A DNA stretch of 41,761 nt from Streptococcus sp. HMSC078D09 (GCF_001813675.1 NZ_KV813676.1:66438-108198); one strand, 5' to 3'. Counted from the first letter of the stretch, positions 7,363 to 16,133 are shown. The notes: generated from the sequence alone by a model not told the origin. Translations and numbers: made by a program.

Positions 7363-7734
7363 TCAATGACTTTTTACAAAATCTAAAATATCTTCGTAGG
7401 TTAATTCTGATGCCGCTACACCCAATCCGAGATGAACCAACTCTTCATCAGTACAATCAAGCACAATATCGTTAAGTTCTAGTAGCACAAGCATTACAAA
7501 AATACCAATGCGCTTATTTCCATCTAAAAAAGCGTGATTCTTAATCAAAGAATAACAAAGCCTAGATGCCTTTTCTTCAATAGTTGGATATTGATCAACT
7601 CCAAAATAAGTGTCAAAAACATTCGAAAGCGAGGCCTCAACTAACCCCTTGTCTCGTACACCATCCATTCCTCCCGTAGATATAATCAATTGACTATGTA
7701 AGGCAACAACCTGTTCAACGGTTAATCGCTTCAT
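7363..7734 (-). CDS. doc: Doc-type Fic toxin
   Basis: A 123-residue Fic-fold protein of the Doc group. The active motif is HAFLDGNKRIG (H-x-F-x-D-G-N-K-R), with the invariant His and Arg present, near residues 66-76. Doc of phage P1 phosphorylates EF-Tu and stops translation, so the same is likely here. It overlaps the antitoxin by four bases (ATGA), as expected for a coupled toxin-antitoxin pair. All key residues are intact, so the toxin should be active. It may stabilise the segment between rpsI copies B and C. Confidence 0.88.
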   Translation of the reverse strand: MKRLTVEQVVALHSQLIISTGGMDGVRDKGLVEASLSNVFDTYFGVDQYPTIEEKASRLCYSLIKNHAFLDGNKRIGIFVMLVLLELNDIVLDCTDEELVHLGLGVAASELTYEDILDFVKSH

Positions 7735-7988
7735 TTAGCTAATTCCTTCAAGGCTTCTAGGTGGCGTGACAAGATAGAGCTTGCCACCTCGTCAACACTA
7801 GCTTGATCTGCAACAACAGCTTCTGTCTGTTCTTCTTGAACTAAGGTGTTATAGTCAACTAAAACATATTTAGGTTTATTGTTTTTCAAAATAACAGCTG
7901 TACCCTTACTATCAACCATTCGAGCAACTTTAGAGAAATTCTGATTCGCCTCCGTGATTGGAATTAAATTTTCAAGATTAATTTGCAT
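7731..7988 (-). CDS. phd: Phd/YefM-type antitoxin
   Basis: 85 residues. The N-terminal part (IPITEANQNFSKVARMVDSKGTAVILKNNKPKYVLVDY) is a Phd/YefM DNA-binding fold; the acidic C-terminal part would wrap the toxin. It neutralises Doc and probably represses the operon with Doc as co-repressor. I chose the ATG at 7988, eight bases after AAAGGAGG; the ATG two codons earlier is too close to the site. Confidence 0.85.
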   Translation of the reverse strand: MQINLENLIPITEANQNFSKVARMVDSKGTAVILKNNKPKYVLVDYNTLVQEEQTEAVVADQASVDEVASSILSRHLEALKELAK

Positions 7989-8009
7989 TGTCATCGCCTC
8001 CTTTTGTTT

Positions 8010-8038
8010 ATCATACCATTATTAAGCAACAAAAGCAA
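8010..8038 (-). promoter_or_regulatory. phd-doc promoter
   Basis: An extended -10, TGGTATGAT (8010-8015 core), sits 17 bases after TTGCTT (8033-8038). The -35 is weak, as is usual with an extended -10. Confidence 0.5.
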
Positions 8039-8058
8039 AAATATAGGATGGATTTATC

Positions 8059-8163
8059 CTATATCAAATGAAATAACTTAGTAATTTGAGGGGGATTTAG
8101 ATCTTGCGTACGGTAAATGAGAATACTTTCATGCTCAACTATGGTAAAATGATGGCAGCTCAT
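8059..8163 (-). pseudogene. 5' stub of an IS30-like transposase
   Basis: After a good ribosome binding site (GAAAGGAAGTCTT) an ATG at 8163 starts a 34-codon frame reading MSCHHFTIVEHESILIYRTQ and then a stop. The pattern H-F-T-x-x-E-x-E-x-I-x-x-Y is like the N-terminus of IS30-family transposases. The rest of the gene is missing. An 11-base inverted repeat (AGCTCATAAGA, 8157-8167 / TCTTATGAGCT, 8212-8222) covers the start. Family assignment is tentative. Confidence 0.45.
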
Positions 8164-8276
8164 AAGACTTCCTTTCGTAACTAGTTCGTTCAATTCTATT
8201 TAACTAGAAAATCTTATGAGCTTTTATTACGTACTTATATTGTATATTCAAGAGTAATAAATAAGCTAGGCAGCCC

Positions 8277-8300
8277 CCATGGTGTGAACCATGAAGTGTT
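8277..8300 (-). terminator. Terminator-like hairpin of an element right end
   Basis: CATGGTTCACACCATG inverted repeat within AAACACTTC...; the same hairpin ends the living rpsI transcript at 23011-23043. Here it marks the former right end of an older, related element. Confidence 0.5.
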
Positions 8301-8302
8301 TC

Positions 8303-8567
8303 GAAGCGTTAATAGTATCACATTGATTAACATTTTATGGCAATTGATTTCGTCAAATTGCAGCCACATTTATAAGCGACTAAAGTCGCAACAACTGTGT
8401 CAATTGCACAAATTTAGTAAGAAAGTACAAAAAAAACACCCCGAAAGGTGCTCTTTGTAAGTATAGTAATTCTTTCGAATTAACGTTTACTAAATTGTGA
8501 TGCTTTACGAGCTTTCTTAAGACCTGGTTTGGAAAGTATGGGTTTCAGTTGGACTAAAAACAGCGTA
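8303..8567. repeat. rpsI attachment-site module, copy C (core 8493-8530)
   Basis: Closely matches copy A (4528-4790) over about 265 bases. It has a former element right end, then a CACCCCGAAAGGTGCTC terminator (about 8437-8453), the rpsI tail with native codons TTT AGT AAA CGT TAA and the 38-base core identical to 23081-23118. The element end to the right begins GGAAAGTATGGGTTTCAG. This is the left boundary of the 14.5-kb element whose right boundary is rpsI itself. Confidence 0.85.
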
Positions 8568-8734
8568 GCATCAGCATCAAGCACTCACAGAATTCTATCT
8601 CTTATTTCAAAAAAAACTGATTGAGTTTGATTGAATAGGGGAAAATAAAAAGTTAGCTTTCAATTAGTCTAAAATAGCATAGTATCAGATACTTGCAGAA
8701 TTCTATCTGTATTTTATTTTCAATACAACTGATT
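8546..8734 (+). repeat. Two imperfect direct repeats inside the left element end
   Basis: Copy 2 (8546-8622) and copy 3 (8661-8734) share CTAAAA, ATCAG, CAGAATTCTATCT and ACTGATT in the same order. Copy 1 lies behind attachment site A. They are candidates for integrase or excisionase arm sites. The rest of 7995-8778 holds no gene beyond the transposase stub. Confidence 0.55.
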
Positions 8735-8778
8735 ATCAAATGCAATATATTGGATTGTATTTCAATTTGAAGTCTGTG

Positions 8779-10356
8779 TTAATCACGAAATCTATAATCT
8801 TCTAACTTAATAACCTCATCATAATTATCTTTATTGAATTTATGAGCAATTTCAATAATTGTACAATCTTGATAGTAAATAAGCTGTCGAATCTCTTTTG
8901 CATTCGTATCATCCAATGAAGCTGTTACCTCATCAACAAGTAGAATGGGCTTCAATCTAAGCAAAGCTCTGGCAAGTTCCAATTTCATCATTTGACCACC
9001 TGATAGATTTTGTCCATCAAGGTGTAATTCAAGATTATTGCCAACTTCCTTAAGAAGATTAACTTTCTGTAACACATCTATTATACTACTGTCTGAAAAA
9101 TCTTGGAAGAGAGTTACATTATCTCTTAAACTACCGTTAAAAATATAAGGCTTTTGATGAATGACTGATACACAATCATACGATGGCTTAAAAGACATTC
9201 CATTCTCACTTTCAAAAGAAATAGTTCCTGAATATTCAGTATCTTCACCACTTAAAAGTCTAAACAGAGTAGATTTCCCACTGCCGCTTGCTCCCGTCAG
9301 TAAAACCTTTTTTCCAAAAGGAATATTAAGAGATAACTGTTGAAAGAGCTTTTTTTCTCCAAATGATTTACTTAAATGATCAATATCAATACATAATTTT
9401 CTTCCTTCAACGTTTTTTTCCTTTACGTCAGTAAATCCATCACTTAACTGTAAAATAGAAACTACCTTATCTCTAATAGCTGTGGATGATTGTAGACTAG
9501 AAGTACCTTCTAGCAATTGTTGTAAAGGAGAAATAAGATTCATCGAGGCCGTCATCATGGCAAGTAATGTCGTCAGAGTTAAAGAGGTTGTTCTCATCAA
9601 AAATAATCCTATCATCAGAGGGATAACTAGCCCTATACCTTTGAGAGGTCCTGTCCAAAACATGACTAAATTATGACTTGTAAAATAATGGTATTGCTTC
9701 CTTTCAGTGTTTTTAATAGCATCCAACACATGAACCGAAAACTGCTGGCTAGCTTGATTACTACGAATAGTATCTATTCCTTTGGTAAAATCCGTGATAG
9801 AAGCCATACTGTTTTCTCTAGCTTTACTTAATTCCTCCCCTCGTCTCTTCAACATCTTATGAAAGATAAACTGGGGTATAATCATTAAAAATCCCCCAAC
9901 TGTAAACATCAGACCTAGTTGGATATGTTGTATCAAAAGATAGGACACAGAAGCTAGAATAGATAGTCCAAAGATAGGATAAATAATGAGCGGGACCAGA
10001 TACTCTTGCCAAAACATTAGAATATCTTGTGCTAAAAAGGAATTTAATTCTGATGGACTGTATTGCAATGTTCTTTGATAGAACTTCTCAATAGCTTTTT
10101 TAGAAATAAGAACATTAAAATCTTCAATGATTGCTCGTGCTAGGATATTATTGACATACATACAAGCGTAGATAAAGACAAATAATAACACTCCACTTAA
10201 TCCAAATGTTAGGATCATTCGATTGTCATTTACATCAACTTTTCCTGCTACCTGTATGAGAAATGAAGTAAGTAAGCCTTGTAAGGAATATAATAGCGAA
10301 AATAATAGATAAAAAAATAATTTAGTTTTTGAAATATGCTTAAAAATAGTTCCCAT
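8779..10356 (-). CDS. ABC exporter (membrane plus ATPase) of a peptide-maturation locus
   Basis: A 525-residue half-transporter. Residues 1-300 hold six membrane helices. The ATPase has Walker A GASGSGKST (355-363), Q-loop IHQKPYIF, signature LSGGQ (451-455), Walker B ILLVDE (471-476) and His505. There is no N-terminal C39 peptidase domain. The start lies one base after the stop of the SPASM fragment (TGAGATG), so the pair was translationally coupled. In streptococci such pairs export ribosomally made peptides modified by the radical-SAM partner. The maturase is now truncated and no precursor peptide is seen, so this exporter has probably lost its job. Confidence 0.85.
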   Translation of the reverse strand: MGTIFKHISKTKLFFYLLFSLLYSLQGLLTSFLIQVAGKVDVNDNRMILTFGLSGVLLFVFIYACMYVNNILARAIIEDFNVLISKKAIEKFYQRTLQYSPSELNSFLAQDILMFWQEYLVPLIIYPIFGLSILASVSYLLIQHIQLGLMFTVGGFLMIIPQFIFHKMLKRRGEELSKARENSMASITDFTKGIDTIRSNQASQQFSVHVLDAIKNTERKQYHYFTSHNLVMFWTGPLKGIGLVIPLMIGLFLMRTTSLTLTTLLAMMTASMNLISPLQQLLEGTSSLQSSTAIRDKVVSILQLSDGFTDVKEKNVEGRKLCIDIDHLSKSFGEKKLFQQLSLNIPFGKKVLLTGASGSGKSTLFRLLSGEDTEYSGTISFESENGMSFKPSYDCVSVIHQKPYIFNGSLRDNVTLFQDFSDSSIIDVLQKVNLLKEVGNNLELHLDGQNLSGGQMMKLELARALLRLKPILLVDEVTASLDDTNAKEIRQLIYYQDCTIIEIAHKFNKDNYDEVIKLEDYRFRD

Positions 10357-10357
10357 C

Positions 10358-10600
10358 TCATTCTACCTTCAATTCATAATCGACCTTATTGGATAAAATC
10401 GCAAGTTCAAAATTTTGTAAAATATTTTGTCGCATACGTTGGCACTTTTCATTAAACGTCCGTTCATTAAAAATATCACGTTTAGGACAAGCTCCACCTT
10501 TACAAATCAATAATAATTGGCATTTCGAACAAAACCGCAAAGGCTCTGTGACCTTTACGGTTATAGGAAATAGTAATTCTATTGTATGGAGATTGTACTT
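10358..10600 (-). pseudogene. C-terminal SPASM fragment of a radical-SAM peptide maturase
   Basis: The open frame has 80 codons, bounded upstream by a TAG at 10601-10603. It reads ...TIELLFPITVKVTEPL and then the SPASM-type cysteine cluster C-x-x-C-x5-C-x4-C-P-K-R (RFCSKCQLLLICKGGACPKR). The radical-SAM core with CxxxCxxC is absent, lost at the edge of the tet(O) cassette. The only start in frame is a TTG inside the domain, so this is a remnant and not a small gene. The pairing with the exporter points to a former RiPP pathway. Confidence 0.75.
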
Positions 10601-10743
10601 CTACTTTCAAGGTGAGAAGTACCGTTGCACTGGCAGAAATTTTTTTAACTGGTTTCCTGCCGTTCTCTGATATGCTATGTATTGATAAATTTTGCTTCGT
10701 ATGAGCAGATAGATAACTGCCCGAAAAAAGGACATAAAAAAAT

Positions 10744-10773
10744 CCCTCCAAATTTAAAAACAAATTCAGAGGG
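10744..10773 (-). terminator. Terminator-like hairpin left of the tet(O) cassette
   Basis: CCCTCTGAATTT pairs with AAATTTGGAGGG (one mismatch) and runs on the minus strand into ATTTTTTTA. Between 10606 and 10904 I see only this, the next terminator and no gene. Confidence 0.6.
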
Positions 10774-10856
10774 TAATTTAGGGTATAACAAAATAACCCA
10801 CCCGAATATCGTTTTTTTTTATTTGGTGAGTTTGTTCTTTCAAATACGAAACAAAA

Positions 10857-10899
10857 AGAGCCGATGATTCGTGAATTGTTCCACAATTTCATCGGCTCT
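10857..10899 (-). terminator. Terminator after tet(O)-KTR
   Basis: A perfect 11-base stem, AGAGCCGATGA / TCATCGGCTCT, then TTTTTG on the minus strand. Confidence 0.85.
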
Positions 10900-10904
10900 G
10901 CGTC

Positions 10905-11075
10905 TTAAGCGTCTGGCTCTTTGATGACAGTTATCTTCAAGTTGTCAACTTTAATCAATCTTTCTTGTCTGCATTTTGGACAATAAAGGGGATAATTCTC
11001 CAAAACAGTGTCCTTCCTAATTTTATTACGGGTTTTGCTCCCACAAACAGGACACAATATCCATTCGCATTTCAT
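10905..11075 (-). CDS. Cysteine-rich KTR-domain protein
   Basis: 56 residues, beginning MKCEWILCPVCGSKTRNKIR, with two Cys pairs (C-P-V-C and C-P-K-C) that should form a zinc ribbon, and ending in ITVIKEPDA. Proteins of this kind often lie downstream of ribosomal-protection tetracycline genes on conjugative transposons; their role is unknown. A second ATG directly upstream (11078) is equally possible. It lies 54 bases after tet(O) and is probably cotranscribed. Confidence 0.75.
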   Translation of the reverse strand: MKCEWILCPVCGSKTRNKIRKDTVLENYPLYCPKCRQERLIKVDNLKITVIKEPDA

Positions 11076-11129
11076 CATAATTAGTCTCTAATCCTTTCAA
11101 ATCTCATTTTATATGACTTTTGCAAGCTG

Positions 11130-13049
11130 TTAAGCTAACTTGTGGAACATATGCCGAACCTTATCTATACGGCTATTCGGGCGGCGGGGTTGGCAAATAA
11201 ATTTACCAATAGCTGGCTGGTATCCTTTTAACTCTGTCAAGCAGACTCCCTGCCCATTTGTGAAATAAGTTAAATCGTTCCTGTATTCTTGAATACATCT
11301 AGCAGGGATTTCTCCTTTCAGAATGACCTCGTCATTCTTTATCTGAGTACTTACAATATCTGCACAATACCTTGGAGCATCATGATACGCCCGTGAGAGA
11401 TATTCCTGCGGTGCATAAATTTCAAAGTGGAGATATGGCTCTAATAGTTCTGTCCCTGCTTTTTTTAAAGCCTGCTCCAATACGATAGGGGAAAGCAGCC
11501 GAAAGTCTGCGGGGGTACTTACAGGACTATAATACAATCCATATTCAAAACAGATTTTACAGTCTGTCACTTTCCATCCATACAGCCCCTGCTCGCAGCC
11601 ATAAAGAACCCCCTCCATAACCGCATTTTGGAACGATTGATTTAAATATCCAAGTGAAACTCTGCTTTCATACTGCACTCCGCTTCCAATAGGGAGCGGC
11701 TCTATGGACAACCCGACAGAAGCCCAGAAAGGATTTGGCGGGACTTCTATGTGGATGGTATATTCTGCTTTTCTAAGCGGTCTTTCCATATATATAACAG
11801 TAGGCTCTTTTATTTCTGCCTCCACATGATATTTTTCCTCAAGGATGGCACAAATGACTTCCATCTGCACATTCCCCAAAAAAGAAAGTATAATCTCATG
11901 CGTTGTAGTATCCACATAATATTTTAAAAGAGGGTCGCCATCTGAAATTTCTGTAAGTGCCCCAAGCAATATTTCCCGCTGTTCAGATTTCTTTACTGCA
12001 ATCGTTGTTTGGAGCATAGGGAGAGGATTTTCAATAAATTTTCTCTGCGGCAACAGTATTTCGTTCCCCAAAATACTGTTTAGCTGCAAAACATCATTTG
12101 GTAAAATTACAATATCACCAGAGCAGGCTGTATCGGATGAATATAATTCACCGTTTGTCGGAACACACATCTCTGTGATTTTTATTTTCTCTTTTTCAGA
12201 TATTCTAATAACATCCCTCAAATGCAATGTTCCGCTATATATACGCACATAAACAAAACGCCGCCTTTTCTCTGAATATTCAATCTTAAAAACCTGCCCG
12301 CATAGTTCAGATTGACCTTCAGGCGTTGATGAATAAAATTTACTGGCAATTACTTCTATAAGCTGCCGAATCCCCAGATTGTTTTTAGCGCTTCCGTGAT
12401 AAACGGGAAATAACGTTCCGTTTTGGAATCTCCTGTTTTCTTCCTGTTCCAGTTCTGACATTTTAAACGGTTTCCCTGACATATATTTCTCTAATAGTTC
12501 ATCGTTTCCCATAATTACCGCATCCCACTGTTCCATATCGTCATTGTCCGTTACATTTATATGGGGATGCTGCCCAACCTTTTGCTTCACTATAATTTCC
12601 GAAGAAAGCTTTGCTTTCATTTCCCGATATACCATTGGCAAATCAATCCCCTCTTGGTCAATTTTATTGATGAAAAAAATTGTCGGAATCTTCATTATCT
12701 GTAGTGCATGAAACAGTATACGGGTCTGTGCCTGTATGCCATCCTTTGCAGAAACTAATAATACTGCTCCGTCTAATACGGATAAAGAACGGTATACTTC
12801 CGCCAAAAAATCCATATGGCCTGGCGTATCTATAATGTTGACTTTTACATCCTCCCACTGAAAAGATGTCACTGCTGTCTGGATAGTGATTCCCCTTTGA
12901 CGCTCCAAATTCATTGTATCTGTCCTTGTTGTGCCTTCATCTACGCTCCCTAGTTCTGCAATTGCACCACTGGTATACAATAAACTTTCCGTTAATGTTG
13001 TCTTTCCTGCGTCAACGTGAGCCAGAATGCCTAAGTTAATTATTTTCAT
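11130..13049 (-). CDS. tet(O): Tetracycline resistance ribosomal protection protein Tet(O)
   Basis: 639 residues, the usual length. It is an EF-G-like GTPase that binds the ribosome and removes tetracycline. G motifs are intact: AHVDAGKTT (10-18), DTPGH and NKID. The N-terminus [16 protein letters not shown], the segment [20 protein letters not shown] and the C-terminus [13 protein letters not shown] match Tet(O) rather than Tet(M) as I remember them. I see no obvious switch to Tet(W) or Tet(32) sequence, but a mosaic cannot be excluded by eye. The start has a strong site (ATAGGAGGAAAATCAC). Expression is set by the attenuator leader upstream. Confidence 0.95.
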   Translation of the reverse strand: MKIINLGILAHVDAGKTTLTESLLYTSGAIAELGSVDEGTTRTDTMNLERQRGITIQTAVTSFQWEDVKVNIIDTPGHMDFLAEVYRSLSVLDGAVLLVSAKDGIQAQTRILFHALQIMKIPTIFFINKIDQEGIDLPMVYREMKAKLSSEIIVKQKVGQHPHINVTDNDDMEQWDAVIMGNDELLEKYMSGKPFKMSELEQEENRRFQNGTLFPVYHGSAKNNLGIRQLIEVIASKFYSSTPEGQSELCGQVFKIEYSEKRRRFVYVRIYSGTLHLRDVIRISEKEKIKITEMCVPTNGELYSSDTACSGDIVILPNDVLQLNSILGNEILLPQRKFIENPLPMLQTTIAVKKSEQREILLGALTEISDGDPLLKYYVDTTTHEIILSFLGNVQMEVICAILEEKYHVEAEIKEPTVIYMERPLRKAEYTIHIEVPPNPFWASVGLSIEPLPIGSGVQYESRVSLGYLNQSFQNAVMEGVLYGCEQGLYGWKVTDCKICFEYGLYYSPVSTPADFRLLSPIVLEQALKKAGTELLEPYLHFEIYAPQEYLSRAYHDAPRYCADIVSTQIKNDEVILKGEIPARCIQEYRNDLTYFTNGQGVCLTELKGYQPAIGKFICQPRRPNSRIDKVRHMFHKLA

Positions 13050-13273
13050 GTGATTTTCCTCCTATCAACACCCAAAAAAGGGCATAAAAATACCCAGTGA
13101 TAAATACTCCTATCACTGGGTAAATAACTCCAATAGCCCCAAAACACTTATATGTTTTCGGGCATATAAAATTACATGATAAAAGTATTCTTAAACTGGG
13201 TACAAAAAACTAAGCCCCATATTAAAAGTGAAACGGGACTGCTACTTTTTGTTCCCACTATCAAATTGACAGT
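13050..13273 (-). promoter_or_regulatory. tet(O) transcription attenuator
   Basis: A 12-base perfect stem (TACCCAGTGATA, 13091-13102 / TATCACTGGGTA, 13111-13122) followed on the minus strand by TTTTTATG forms a terminator before tet(O). Upstream, CAGTTTAAGAATAC (about 13189-13202) can pair with GTATTCTTAAATAAACTG, which covers the end of the leader peptide, and ACCCAG near 13195-13200 can compete with the terminator stem. This is the layout of the tet(M) attenuator of Tn916: ribosome stalling on the leader under tetracycline should favour read-through. Confidence 0.75.
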
Positions 13274-13297
13274 TTATTTAAGAATACCTTGCCGCAT
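13274..13297 (-). CDS. tet(O) leader peptide
   Basis: A seven-residue ORF, MRQGILK, with an AAGGAG site eight bases before the ATG. Its coding bases form one arm of the leader RNA stem. Its likely role is to sense slow translation; the peptide itself probably has no function. Confidence 0.65.
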   Translation of the reverse strand: MRQGILK

Positions 13298-13329
13298 ATT
13301 TATTAACTCCTTGTATAATACTGAATCTA

Positions 13330-13358
13330 ATTATATTCCTTAACCCTTTATTTGTCAA
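13330..13358 (-). promoter_or_regulatory. tet(O) promoter
   Basis: TTGACA (13353-13358), a 17-base spacer and TATAAT (13330-13335), a full consensus promoter on the minus strand. Confidence 0.9.
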
Positions 13359-13415
13359 GCTGACAAACTAAAGCAGAAAAAGCGGCAGGATTTCCCCCTG
13401 CCACTAATCATCTGT

Positions 13416-13790
13416 TTATGCAAAAATAATTTCCTTTTCCACAATCTCCCTCGCACAAGCCCTTATGTTATTGAGGCATCCTGTCCATTCTAAGGCGTTT
13501 TCTGCCTTTAGCTGTTCCGTTATGCCCTGTGCCTGTTTCATACCCTCTATGAGCCTTTCAAAGCGTTCCTGTGCCTGTCTGTTGATGTCGGCAAGGTAGG
13601 CGTTTAGCCTGCCGCTTGTAAGAAGATTGGTGTATGTAACTTTACGGTACTGTTTTAGATAATCTAAATGCCGTTGCCCCCAGATGCCTATTGCCTGTTC
13701 TTCTTCGGCGGGTACAGTTAAGCACGGTATCAAATAATCCCCTTGCCTTTCGTATTTGCCGCCCAGTTCCTCAAATAATGATTTTGCCAT
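13416..13790 (-). CDS. tnpV: TnpV-like transposon protein
   Basis: A 124-residue protein of the TnpV group: SLFEELGGKYERQGDYLIPCLTVPAEEE, then IGIWGQRHLDYLKQYRKVTYTNLLTSGRLNAYLADI. TnpV is a common passenger of clostridial and other Firmicutes transposons next to resistance genes; its function is unknown. The start follows GGAGGTAACAGAC. Its GC content is higher than that of the neighbouring streptococcal genes, which fits arrival with tet(O) from outside the genus. Confidence 0.85.
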   Translation of the reverse strand: MAKSLFEELGGKYERQGDYLIPCLTVPAEEEQAIGIWGQRHLDYLKQYRKVTYTNLLTSGRLNAYLADINRQAQERFERLIEGMKQAQGITEQLKAENALEWTGCLNNIRACAREIVEKEIIFA

Positions 13791-13841
13791 TGTCTGTTAC
13801 CTCCACATTCTTTTTTATTTTGAATGTCCGCAAAATCCGTC

Positions 13842-14678
13842 CTACATCATTGGAGCAGTTAGTACAAAGAGAATCTTCGCTTTCCCCTTTTCACGGACAA
13901 GGATTTGATTGTCTTTCAAAGAAACATCATACTTAGATGCATCCAAACCATAAGTAAAGGAGTTCTTCCCACCCCACTCGGCTAAGATGATTTCTTCTTT
14001 GACTCCATTAGACTGTACCGTATATTGCACATCTGTTTTGCCATCGACATTGTTGTATAAGATGGCATTCTTTTCTACAGTTGCTTGTTCGTATGTCTTA
14101 TCAAGCGGATACAGGGAAATTTTGTCATCCTTATGTGTAATATCAATAGGAGTATCTTCTTTGACTTCGCTCGGAAGAACTACTCCTACTGGAGATTCTT
14201 TAGGTAGATAATAGTGCTTCCCATTAGCATGATAAGAATAAAGAGATAAATCTACAGGAACTTCTACCCCTTCTTTATCAATATAGGTTTTAATATCACT
14301 CCCAATATGCGTCACAAAGTGAGTATCATCAACGCGAAACAATTGTTCTTGCCCACTAACCGCTACTGGTTCACCATATTGTTTCTTGAGTTCTGCCTCT
14401 GCCTTACTCTCTTCGTTGATCACCTTTGGTTGTTGTAGGGCATCTCCTCCATCTTTTGCTGGTTTTGATGAAGCGTCAGCACTTGTCGATCCTTCTGTAT
14501 TTGCATTTTCAGAACCAACAGTCTGGCTACTCGCCTCTGTAACAGCTTTTTTATAAGCTTCCTCAGCCTGTCCTTGTTTAATTGCTTCGTTTATTTCTTC
14601 CGCATAGATCAACGGCATGTTAGAAACAAACAAACTCAGCAATAATAACCACTGTATGGTCTTACGAAGTCTTTTCAT
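13842..14678 (-). pseudogene. N-terminal part of an RHS/WapA-type secreted protein
   Basis: 278 residues remain. Residues 1-26 are a signal peptide (KRLRKTIQWLLLLSLFVSNMPLIYA), followed by a Thr/Ser/Ala-rich linker. From about residue 95 the pattern resembles the start of WapA/RHS-repeat secreted proteins, including ILYNNVDGKTDVQYTVQSNG and VKEEIILAEWGGKNSFTYGL. The frame ends in ...FVLTAPMM and a stop as soon as the TnpV-side sequence begins, so the tet(O) cassette has cut off the repeats and the toxin tip. The start at 14678 is set by AAAGGAG; the frame overlaps the end of the membrane protein gene upstream. Such proteins normally exceed 1,500 residues. Confidence 0.7.
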
Positions 14679-15288
14679 CATCATTCTCCTTTGTAAGATA
14701 AATAAAATAATAAAGTGTAAAAATTAAAATAAGAGCATCAGTGATTGATAAAACGAAAGAACCTAGTATTGGAAACCAAGCAGCGATAGCTAAACAAACA
14801 GTAACGATAATCATTGATACTAGAGCAGGTAGTCGCATTTGCTCTGCTCTACTTTTCATTGGTAAAGCCTTATAGATACTAACCAAACTATAGGATAAGA
14901 CTACTTTAAGAAAAGTTTGGATAATGGTAGTAAAAACCCAGATAGCAATCTTGACATGATCATATTCCAAACTTGTATTATCGTATAAAATTTGACCAAA
15001 GCCCCCGATGAGGATTCCGCATAAAATCACACCAAACAAGTAAATAAGAATAGTGTGATTTAAGCGTTTATCTGATCGATACTGCTTATAAAACCAGATC
15101 GCTATTGGAAAAATAAGAACTGTTCCTATCATTAAAAATAGTAGGCTGAGTAAGGTCAGAATGAGTGATAACCCTTTATCGACTAGCACCGGGGAAATCG
15201 CACCTGTAAATAGAAGGCGTTGCCCCACTCCTAAAAGCAGCAAGCCAGTAGCTAGTCTCCAGAACCTTGAGAGTCTTGATATTTTCAT
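14662..15288 (-). CDS. Six-helix membrane protein in the sortase operon
   Basis: A 208-residue membrane protein with about six helices (near 13-30, 38-66, 82-104, 118-142, 155-172, 176-196) and no family I recognise. It starts within the stop of the sortase gene (TAATG) and overlaps the start of the RHS-type gene, so the three are translated as a unit. It could help the sortase or the secreted protein cross or stay in the membrane. That is inference from position alone. Confidence 0.75.
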   Translation of the reverse strand: MKISRLSRFWRLATGLLLLGVGQRLLFTGAISPVLVDKGLSLILTLLSLLFLMIGTVLIFPIAIWFYKQYRSDKRLNHTILIYLFGVILCGILIGGFGQILYDNTSLEYDHVKIAIWVFTTIIQTFLKVVLSYSLVSIYKALPMKSRAEQMRLPALVSMIIVTVCLAIAAWFPILGSFVLSITDALILIFTLYYFIYLTKENDDEKTS

Positions 15289-15986
15289 TATTTACTTGTC
15301 CTTTCTTTAACACTTTTTAAACGAGCGGTAACCACAAAACGTTGGTCATTTCCAATAGCATCACATGTTGATAAGATTAAAAATCGATCTTTTTGAGGGT
15401 CAGTGGCTATCTGACGATAGAATCCCCCATAGTCTGACGTTCTTATCTGTAATGTTTCTAAATAATATCTGAGGCCTTCTCGACTTCCTAATTTGAATGT
15501 ATGAAAAAGATGATCATCTGTATAGGAGTGAGCTGCCAACACCTCATATTCAAAATGTTGAGTCAAGGTGTCAATCGTAATACGTTCATGCTCTTTAAAA
15601 AAAGCTGGCTTCGCAAAATAATCTAAAGATCCAAACATAGAATCATCTAACATAGCATGTCCATAGATTATAGTGACAGGATCTTCAAATGTTATTTTGT
15701 TAACCAGCTCTGTAAATATAGCTCCATAATAGGTCTCTTTACCATCTATATCGTGAGATAGGTAATAAGCATCATCCCTTGGATGTTGAGCTACTGGATA
15801 ATCAATTCGAGTCCCTTCGACTGTTAGCCAAGCAAAGACATCTGGATTCTGATGAAACCTCGTCTCTATTGCATTTTGAAAATGCTTCTCTACAGCTTTC
15901 TGTTCGAATCCATCCAAGATTTTTAGACCTAAAAATAAAACTGCAACCATTGCAATTAATGATAAACTAAACCTTAAAATTTTCAT
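15288..15986 (-). CDS. Class B sortase
   Basis: A 232-residue sortase with an N-terminal membrane anchor (about 4-24). Catalytic residues are His110 (IIYGHAML), Cys208 (LILSTCDA) and Arg216 (DQRFVV). The class B features are the motif NPDVFAWLTVEGTRIDYPV and the long linker between the His and Cys strands. It should cleave a sorting signal and join the protein to the wall or to another protein. The substrate is probably the secreted RHS-type protein encoded two genes downstream, whose C-terminus is lost. Start set by GGGAGCGGTTAC. Confidence 0.9.
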   Translation of the reverse strand: MKILRFSLSLIAMVAVLFLGLKILDGFEQKAVEKHFQNAIETRFHQNPDVFAWLTVEGTRIDYPVAQHPRDDAYYLSHDIDGKETYYGAIFTELVNKITFEDPVTIIYGHAMLDDSMFGSLDYFAKPAFFKEHERITIDTLTQHFEYEVLAAHSYTDDHLFHTFKLGSREGLRYYLETLQIRTSDYGGFYRQIATDPQKDRFLILSTCDAIGNDQRFVVTARLKSVKERTSK

Positions 15987-16006
15987 GTAACCGCTCCCAT
16001 ACTATC

Positions 16007-16036
16007 ATTATAACAGACCCCTGTAACCCTTGTAAA
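16007..16036 (-). promoter_or_regulatory. Promoter of the sortase operon
   Basis: On the minus strand TTTACA (16031-16036), an 18-base spacer and an extended -10, TGTTATAAT (16007-16012 core). It lies about 20 bases before the sortase start, so the leader is very short. Confidence 0.65.
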
Positions 16037-16133
16037 TACACTTTCCCTTTAAATTATACTTTTATTAAAATATTTTGATAATCATATACATGTGTACCGT
16101 TTCATTACCTGTTTGATTGCTACTATTTAACAG

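Noticed and set aside
8157..8222. Inverted repeat AGCTCATAAGA as a terminator
   Set aside because: The 44-base loop is long and one arm covers the start of the transposase stub, so an insertion-sequence end is more likely.
10500..10892. 130-codon minus-strand ORF over the left edge of the tet(O) cassette
   Set aside because: It runs across two terminators and overlaps the SPASM fragment in another frame. The SPASM frame has the recognisable cysteine pattern.
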